This document shows positions 58,854-64,000 of a DNA stretch of 64,000 bases, in pieces. Numbering within the stretch: position 1 is the stretch's first letter; every line of letters starts with the position of its first letter. Origin of the DNA: Bryobacterales bacterium (GTDB lineage: Bacteria > Acidobacteriota > Terriglobia > Bryobacterales > Bryobacteraceae); NCBI GenBank assembly GCA_003167495.1, contig PMSX01000140.1, positions 1-64,000 of the forward strand, given 5' to 3'. Made by a program: the position numbers and the translations under genes. The notes under the pieces were generated by a model. That model saw only the letters and a program-made list of their open reading frames with translations. It ran no database searches and was not told the DNA's origin.

Positions 58854-59558
58854 TCAGTTGACCAGCATTTGAGGCGCGGGGTTGTCCGGATCAGGCTCGG
58901 CGAAGTATTCGTCGTAGACTTCGTCATTAAAGAAGCCTAGGATCTTGACATCATTCAAGGGAAGAGTGATGACGAACTCTGAGCGATCCAGCGTGGTGTC
59001 TTTCAGCACCGCCTCGTAATACACAGTCCGGTGGGGTTCCAGTGCGTCTTTGTCGCGGTATCCGCTAATAAAAGGGAGCAATCGGAAATACTGTTCGCGA
59101 GGATCAAGGTTGGGCGATTCCACCACCCAGCCTACGTACCATTTCCGCGAATCCAGGGTCAACGAGATTAGCCGGTTCTGGGTAGCTGCTTCATCCAACA
59201 GTCTCAACATCAAATTCCCGCGTGATCGGATTTCCACATTCTTCGCATGGTCCTTGCTGACAAAAAGATTCACTACGAGCGCAAAGAATGGCCCCAACAG
59301 CAAAGAAATGGCGCTCGTCGCGGAATAGGGGAAGGGCGAAAAGACCTGCCAATACTGTTCAAGCCACCTCCCTGGCGGAGTCAAGTGAATCAGTAGTTCG
59401 GTTAGGCGTCCCGCGATTGACAAGCCGACGCCCGCAATAGCGGCTTGAAAAAGCAACCGGTAACCGTCGGCGCGCTGGGCCGCGAACCGAAAATAATGGG
59501 TAAGATGGATGAATAAAAATCCGCCGAGGAGCGGCAGAAGGAGAAGATTGTAAGGCAT
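58854..59558 (-). CDS. Membrane protein of unknown function
   Basis: TM-rich N-terminus; C-terminal soluble domain RLISLTLDSRKWYVGWVVE. Confidence 0.6.
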   Translation of the reverse strand: MPYNLLLLPLLGGFLFIHLTHYFRFAAQRADGYRLLFQAAIAGVGLSIAGRLTELLIHLTPPGRWLEQYWQVFSPFPYSATSAISLLLGPFFALVVNLFVSKDHAKNVEIRSRGNLMLRLLDEAATQNRLISLTLDSRKWYVGWVVESPNLDPREQYFRLLPFISGYRDKDALEPHRTVYYEAVLKDTTLDRSEFVITLPLNDVKILGFFNDEVYDEYFAEPDPDNPAPQMLVN

Positions 59559-59567
59559 CCGCCGGAG

Positions 59568-59753
59568 TTAATCGCGCTGCCTCACCGGCCTGACGAACGT
59601 AACGCCCGGTTTGCCGCGGAACCGCTCATGCTCTTTCGACATGCGCTCAATGGTTGCCTTGACCTTCGGATTGCGCAACAGGGCGTTGACGTCCACGATC
59701 GTATAGCCGTTGAAATTGACGTGGAATGTCTTTTCACGCTTTGAATCGGCCAT
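59568..59753 (-). CDS. Small hypothetical protein (61 aa)
   Basis: Nine nt upstream of the preceding ORF on the same strand. Confidence 0.5.
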   Translation of the reverse strand: MADSKREKTFHVNFNGYTIVDVNALLRNPKVKATIERMSKEHERFRGKPGVTFVRPVRQRD

Positions 59754-59796
59754 TTCAGATGAACCTCACTATTATTACTTTACCTCTTTTAGGCCT

Positions 59797-62160
59797 TTAA
59801 ACGCGAGTGCGAAGGGAATAATCCTCGTCCACCCGCGTCAGATTGGGGCTGTAGTACGGATCGTGAGCAATCACCTGATCCCATTTGCATTTCATCGCCT
59901 CCACTTCTTCGGGGTGGGGAATGAGGTCTTTGGAACTCTTGGACAGCGATTCGTGATGGTAGAGAACGGCGTGCGGCGTATACAGCACCCGGTAACCGCA
60001 GGCACCCATTTTCAGGCACAAATCGACATCGTTGAAGGCCACGGCAAACTGCGTTTCATCGAAGCCACCGACTTGCCAGAAGACGTGGGCGCGGGTCATC
60101 AAGCACGCTCCGGTAACCGCGCTCACATTCCGGATGACATCGGAAAAATCGAAGTAGTGCCCAACCTTACCGTTCAAGCCTTTGAAGGCGTGGCCGCAAT
60201 TGTCGAAGAGGCCCAACACGACGCCGGCGTGCTGAATCGCTTCATTAGGATAGAGCAGCTTAGCGCCGACAGCGCCCACTTCCGGCCGCAGGGCTAGCTC
60301 GACCATCGCCTCGAGCCAGCGGACCTCGATCACCGAGGTATCGTCGTTCAGAAAAAGCAAAAGAGGTGAGTCGCACTGGCGGGCCGCGGTATTGTTGATG
60401 GCTGAGAAATTGAACGGCCTGTTCCGCCAGTCGATATAGCGCAAATTCGCGTGCTTGGCCTGATACTGGCTGACCAGCTTCTCAATTGCGTTGCCTTTGG
60501 AGTTATCGGCAATGACGACTTCATAATCCGGGTACAACGTTTTGCCAAACAGACTATCGAGATTGGCGCGCAGATCTGCCTTGCCGCCCGACGGGATGAT
60601 AATACTCACGCGCGTGCCGGCGGTGACTGGATAGCGCACCCTCCAACGGCCCGGAATGGCACCCTGCTCGACTGTGGAGCCCGCTTTGGCGCAATCGCAA
60701 TAATCCTGCAGCGCGCGGCGCGCCGCATCAATCGCGTAGCTTTTGTTTTCAATACCGCTTGCCGTGGAAGCAGCAGTCGCGCGCCAGTGGTAAAGCACTT
60801 TCGGAATATGCTGAATCCGCGACGCTTGTTCGGAGGCGCGCAAGATGAGGTCGTAATCCTGGCTCCCGTCAAAAGCCGGGTTGAATCCACCTAAATTGAA
60901 CCCGGCTAATTTGCCGGCCAGGTCGCGGCGCAAAACCAGCAGGTGGCAAACATAGTTCTCGGAGAGAAAAAGATCGGGCGACCAATCCGGTTTGAAGAAC
61001 GGGTCAAAGCGCGAGCCACGCTCGTCGATTTTGTCTTCGTCGCTGTAAAAGAGGTCGCTGCGGGGGTCGTGGTTAATGGCCTCGCACACATAAGCCAAGG
61101 CGTTGGGCGCCAGCGTGTCGTCGTGATCGAGCAGGGCGATAAAATCGCCGGTGGTCATGCGCCAAGCCGCGTTGGAAGCCCGAGAAATGCCTCCCTGTTC
61201 TGTGGCATAGTGCACTTTGATGCGCGGGTCGAGCGCCGCATACCGCTCCAAGATCTGCCGTACGGCGGGTTCGGTAGAGGCATCGTCCGAAATGCACAAT
61301 TCCCAGTGCCCGTACGATTGACAGAGCACCGAATCAATGGCTGCTTCTAATTGCTCCGGCCTTGTGTTATAGACAGGCGTAACGATACTGATCTTCGGTT
61401 GTACCGGGAAAGAAGAGACCTTCAACTCGATGATTTGCGAATCCGGGCGCTCGAATTCGTGGATCCAACGCTGGTAGTCGGAAGCAAATCCCTTGTCATG
61501 ATCTATGTCGACGTACGTCCTAGCTTCGCGGACAACCACGCTCTTCACTAAAGCACGCAAGAGGATAGGATGCCGGCCGCTGGCTAGTTCTTTGGAATCA
61601 AAATGAGCGACAAAGCCAGATCGACCGGTCTTATCCAAATTAGGCAAGGATTTTTGAACATCGGGGCGCGGGATGCAAGGTTTGGTCTCGATGGGCGGGA
61701 GCCCGGCCACTTCAATTCGAACAGAATCTACACCGCCTTCAGCGGCCGCCCAGCCTCGGACCGTGATCTTGCCGTGTCGCGGCCGGCTCTCATGGGGATT
61801 GGGTTCGTCGATGGTGAGATGAGTGTTGCGGCGAGCGATCAAACCGGAGTGGCCGTTCGCGCCATTCACAGTTTCGCCGTTTAACGCGAGCCGTCGCTGT
61901 CCAGCCTGGCCGGGAATAATCGCGTTCACCACACCGCCGACGGCTCGCAAGGTTCGCCACAGCCTGCCGGTAACCACATTCATAAGGATGCGTTCCACTC
62001 GAACTAGCGTTGCTTGTTGGCTGTTGACCTGGCGATGTTGTTCTTCAAACATCTCGAGCAATCGCGCAAGCTGCCTCTCGGATGCCCTAAGTTCCGTTCT
62101 GAGCTGCTCAACCTCCTCGCGCGAGGCCGCAAGGCCTTCCGTAGAATCGGTATGATTCAT
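59797..62160 (-). CDS. Glycosyltransferase family 2 with N-terminal coiled coil, two GT2 domains
   Basis: ISIVTPVYNTRPEQLEAAIDSVLCQSYGHWELCISDDAS and VSIIIPSGGKADLRANLDSLFGKTLYPDYEVVIADN. Confidence 0.93.
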   Translation of the reverse strand: MNHTDSTEGLAASREEVEQLRTELRASERQLARLLEMFEEQHRQVNSQQATLVRVERILMNVVTGRLWRTLRAVGGVVNAIIPGQAGQRRLALNGETVNGANGHSGLIARRNTHLTIDEPNPHESRPRHGKITVRGWAAAEGGVDSVRIEVAGLPPIETKPCIPRPDVQKSLPNLDKTGRSGFVAHFDSKELASGRHPILLRALVKSVVVREARTYVDIDHDKGFASDYQRWIHEFERPDSQIIELKVSSFPVQPKISIVTPVYNTRPEQLEAAIDSVLCQSYGHWELCISDDASTEPAVRQILERYAALDPRIKVHYATEQGGISRASNAAWRMTTGDFIALLDHDDTLAPNALAYVCEAINHDPRSDLFYSDEDKIDERGSRFDPFFKPDWSPDLFLSENYVCHLLVLRRDLAGKLAGFNLGGFNPAFDGSQDYDLILRASEQASRIQHIPKVLYHWRATAASTASGIENKSYAIDAARRALQDYCDCAKAGSTVEQGAIPGRWRVRYPVTAGTRVSIIIPSGGKADLRANLDSLFGKTLYPDYEVVIADNSKGNAIEKLVSQYQAKHANLRYIDWRNRPFNFSAINNTAARQCDSPLLLFLNDDTSVIEVRWLEAMVELALRPEVGAVGAKLLYPNEAIQHAGVVLGLFDNCGHAFKGLNGKVGHYFDFSDVIRNVSAVTGACLMTRAHVFWQVGGFDETQFAVAFNDVDLCLKMGACGYRVLYTPHAVLYHHESLSKSSKDLIPHPEEVEAMKCKWDQVIAHDPYYSPNLTRVDEDYSLRTRV

Positions 62161-62198
62161 GCTCTTCAAAAACTTGCTCGATTCATCAGTGTAGCAAC

Positions 62199-62969
62199 GT
62201 GTTTTACACTGAGGGTTTGCCTCGTAAGCTCGGTCAGCACTTCCTCACCTCCGAATCGGTTCTGGCGGAAATTGCCGCAGCCGCCGGCGAAACCCATCCC
62301 AATTGCATCGTCGAAATTGGCCCAGGCCGCGGCGCTTTGACGCGCCATCTGCTGCCGTTGTGCGAGCATCTCCATGTCATTGAGTTGGATAGTAGATTAG
62401 TCGATCTTCTAAGGCACAAATTCGCGAATTATCCCAGCCTGTATATTCATCACGCAGATGCACTGGACATTAACCTGGCGCAGTGGGGTCCGGCGGTCAT
62501 TGCCGGCAACCTGCCCTATTACATTACGTCGCCTCTTGTCGAACGGTTTCTGGTACTAGAACCTCTTTTCCCGCTCGCCGTCTTCCTCATGCAATGGGAA
62601 GTGGCACAGCGTCTGCTCGCTAAGCCCCATTCGCGCGACTACGGATATTTAACAGTGGCCACGCAAATCGTCTGCCAAGTGGAACTGGTCTGCAAAGTCC
62701 CGCCTGCCGCTTTTTCGCCGCCTCCGAAGGTGGAATCCGCAGCTGTCCGGCTCATCCGCCGCCCGGAACTAACCCCGGATTTGCCAGCGCTTCTAAAGTT
62801 CGTCGGCCGCTGTTTTACGCACAAACGCAAAACCCTGCGAAACAATCTGCGAGCTTTTTATGGGGCGGCCATTGACACCATGCCCGAGGCTGGACTCCGC
62901 GCCGAACAGTTGCAACTCGCTCAATTTGGCGATCTGCGTTCGCGTCTCATGTCAAGCGCCGCTGAGTAA
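62199..62969 (+). CDS. rsmA: 16S rRNA (adenine1518/1519-N6)-dimethyltransferase
   Basis: RKLGQHFLTSESVLAEIA, IVEIGPGRGALTRHLL, VIAGNLPYYITSPLVERFL; GTG start. Confidence 0.96.
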   Translation: MFYTEGLPRKLGQHFLTSESVLAEIAAAAGETHPNCIVEIGPGRGALTRHLLPLCEHLHVIELDSRLVDLLRHKFANYPSLYIHHADALDINLAQWGPAVIAGNLPYYITSPLVERFLVLEPLFPLAVFLMQWEVAQRLLAKPHSRDYGYLTVATQIVCQVELVCKVPPAAFSPPPKVESAAVRLIRRPELTPDLPALLKFVGRCFTHKRKTLRNNLRAFYGAAIDTMPEAGLRAEQLQLAQFGDLRSRLMSSAAE

Positions 62970-63848
62970 GAAGCGGTTTTCGGCTTGGCCCGGGGTCTCT
63001 GTTCGCAAGGTAAAGAGTCCGCCGGCAAAGCGGTTGCCCGGTTTGGCGCCAGCCGCCGCGGTAGTGATATACAGAGTGCGCAAATCAGCGCCGCCAAAAG
63101 TACAAGTTGTTACGTTCGGGGTCGGCATCTCGATTACGCGGTCAATGCCGCCACTGGGCGCGACACGCACGACACAATTTCCGTCGTACCGGCAATTCCA
63201 CAAAAAGCCTTCGGAATCCATTGCCGAACCATCGGGCGAGCCTCGCCCAAAGTCTCGAAAGAACGGCCGTTCGTTGCTAATTTCGCTATTCGCGGCGTCG
63301 TAGTTGTACTGGTAAATGATATTGGCCATGGTATCCGCAAAATAAAATGCCGTCTGCTGGGGATTCCATGCCAACGTGTTGGCGATTCCTAAGCCGCGCC
63401 GAAACTCTTTCACCGTAAGATCGGGATCTATGCGATAGAGAGCACCGTGTCCGTTCTCAAGATCGCCAGGAGAACCGTCCGGCTTGACGTTGTTCCACAT
63501 TGAGCCGATCCAGAGCGAACCGCGTGGATCGGCGCGCGCGTCGTTGCAGCGAACCTGGGGCCAGCCGGGCAGCTTGAATGCGTAATCGCGGCGCGAATCG
63601 CTGGACGGCTCCCACAGAATCAAGCGTGATCCGAGCACTACGGCCAAGGAGGCGGGCGCAGTGGTCAGAATTAACGCCGTCACCGGCTCATCAAAGAACC
63701 ATGTCTTCACATTTCCGTTTCCAGCGTCGTAGCGGTGAATCAGAAAGCGGTTGATATCGGTCCAGTAGACGGCATCTTCAGAAGCATGCCACACTGCGCC
63801 TTCGCCGCAAATATCGCCTGTGGGAGCTACGCAAACCGGGTCTGCCAT
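62952..63848 (-). CDS. SMP-30/gluconolactonase/LRE family protein
   Basis: CGEGAVWHASEDAVYWTDI, CNDARADPRGSLWIGSM, PDGSAMDSEGFLWNC. Confidence 0.92.
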   Translation of the reverse strand: MADPVCVAPTGDICGEGAVWHASEDAVYWTDINRFLIHRYDAGNGNVKTWFFDEPVTALILTTAPASLAVVLGSRLILWEPSSDSRRDYAFKLPGWPQVRCNDARADPRGSLWIGSMWNNVKPDGSPGDLENGHGALYRIDPDLTVKEFRRGLGIANTLAWNPQQTAFYFADTMANIIYQYNYDAANSEISNERPFFRDFGRGSPDGSAMDSEGFLWNCRYDGNCVVRVAPSGGIDRVIEMPTPNVTTCTFGGADLRTLYITTAAAGAKPGNRFAGGLFTLRTETPGQAENRFLLSGA

Positions 63849-63850
63849 GG

Positions 63851-64000
63851 CTAAACATTCCCTCGTTTCATCTCGGCGGCTAGATAGTCTGTGGCGCGCC
63901 ACGCCATGGCCAAGATCGTGAGAGTCGGATTTTTTTCGCTTGCGGTAGTAAATGCCGAACCGTCGACGACAAACACGTTCTTCACGTCGTGCATTTGGTT
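63851..64000 (-). CDS. GMC family oxidoreductase, C-terminal fragment (continues past window end)
   Basis: Manual translation ...[49 protein letters not shown]; absent from the provided track. Confidence 0.9.
   Translation of the reverse strand, partial: NQMHDVKNVFVVDGSAFTTASEKNPTLTILAMAWRATDYLAAEMKRGNV

Noticed and set aside
1-64000. tRNA or rRNA genes
   Set aside because: No TPsiC-like GGTTCRANNCC with matching cloverleaf context or rRNA-like segments noticed; a tRNAscan-SE/Infernal run would be decisive.

Overview
This 64 kb window looks like a chromosomal segment of an Acidobacteriota-type bacterium (Solibacter/Bryobacter-like by gene content; this is inference, no search was run). Most of it is ordinary. 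It carries c-di-GMP signalling, hypAB, a PQQ dehydrogenase with a triheme cytochrome c and a sugar MFS transporter, an L,D-transpeptidase, and a fatty-acid beta-oxidation locus (fadD-like, EtfD-like FeS protein, TetR, fadN/A/E). It also has an NtrC-type regulator, two-component proteins, glmM, a cold-shock/RRM cluster, a surface-glycan/secreted-protein region (31.7-44.4 kb), a Kgd/OdhA-type E2-E1 fusion 2-oxoglutarate decarboxylase, and a compact six-gene minus-strand operon with kynureninase-like and formamidase-like members. VapBC-like TA genes, rsmA, and SMP-30/GMC genes complete it. I found no rRNA, tRNA or CRISPR array. The most unusual non-protein structure is the 38.53-38.96 kb intergenic region. 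It holds two diverged copies of a ~100-nt hairpin-rich element flanking three copies of a REP-like palindrome with a compensatory base-pair change. Other second-look items are two frameshifted genes (GGDEF-EAL and a membrane-protein gene), a C9 tract in a large secreted-protein gene, and two coding regions absent from the ORF track (an lmo0937-like 49-aa protein and the C-terminus of a GMC oxidoreductase). I cannot claim a definite new system. The six-gene operon (49.0-56.2 kb) and the 38.5 kb repeat locus are the best candidates.
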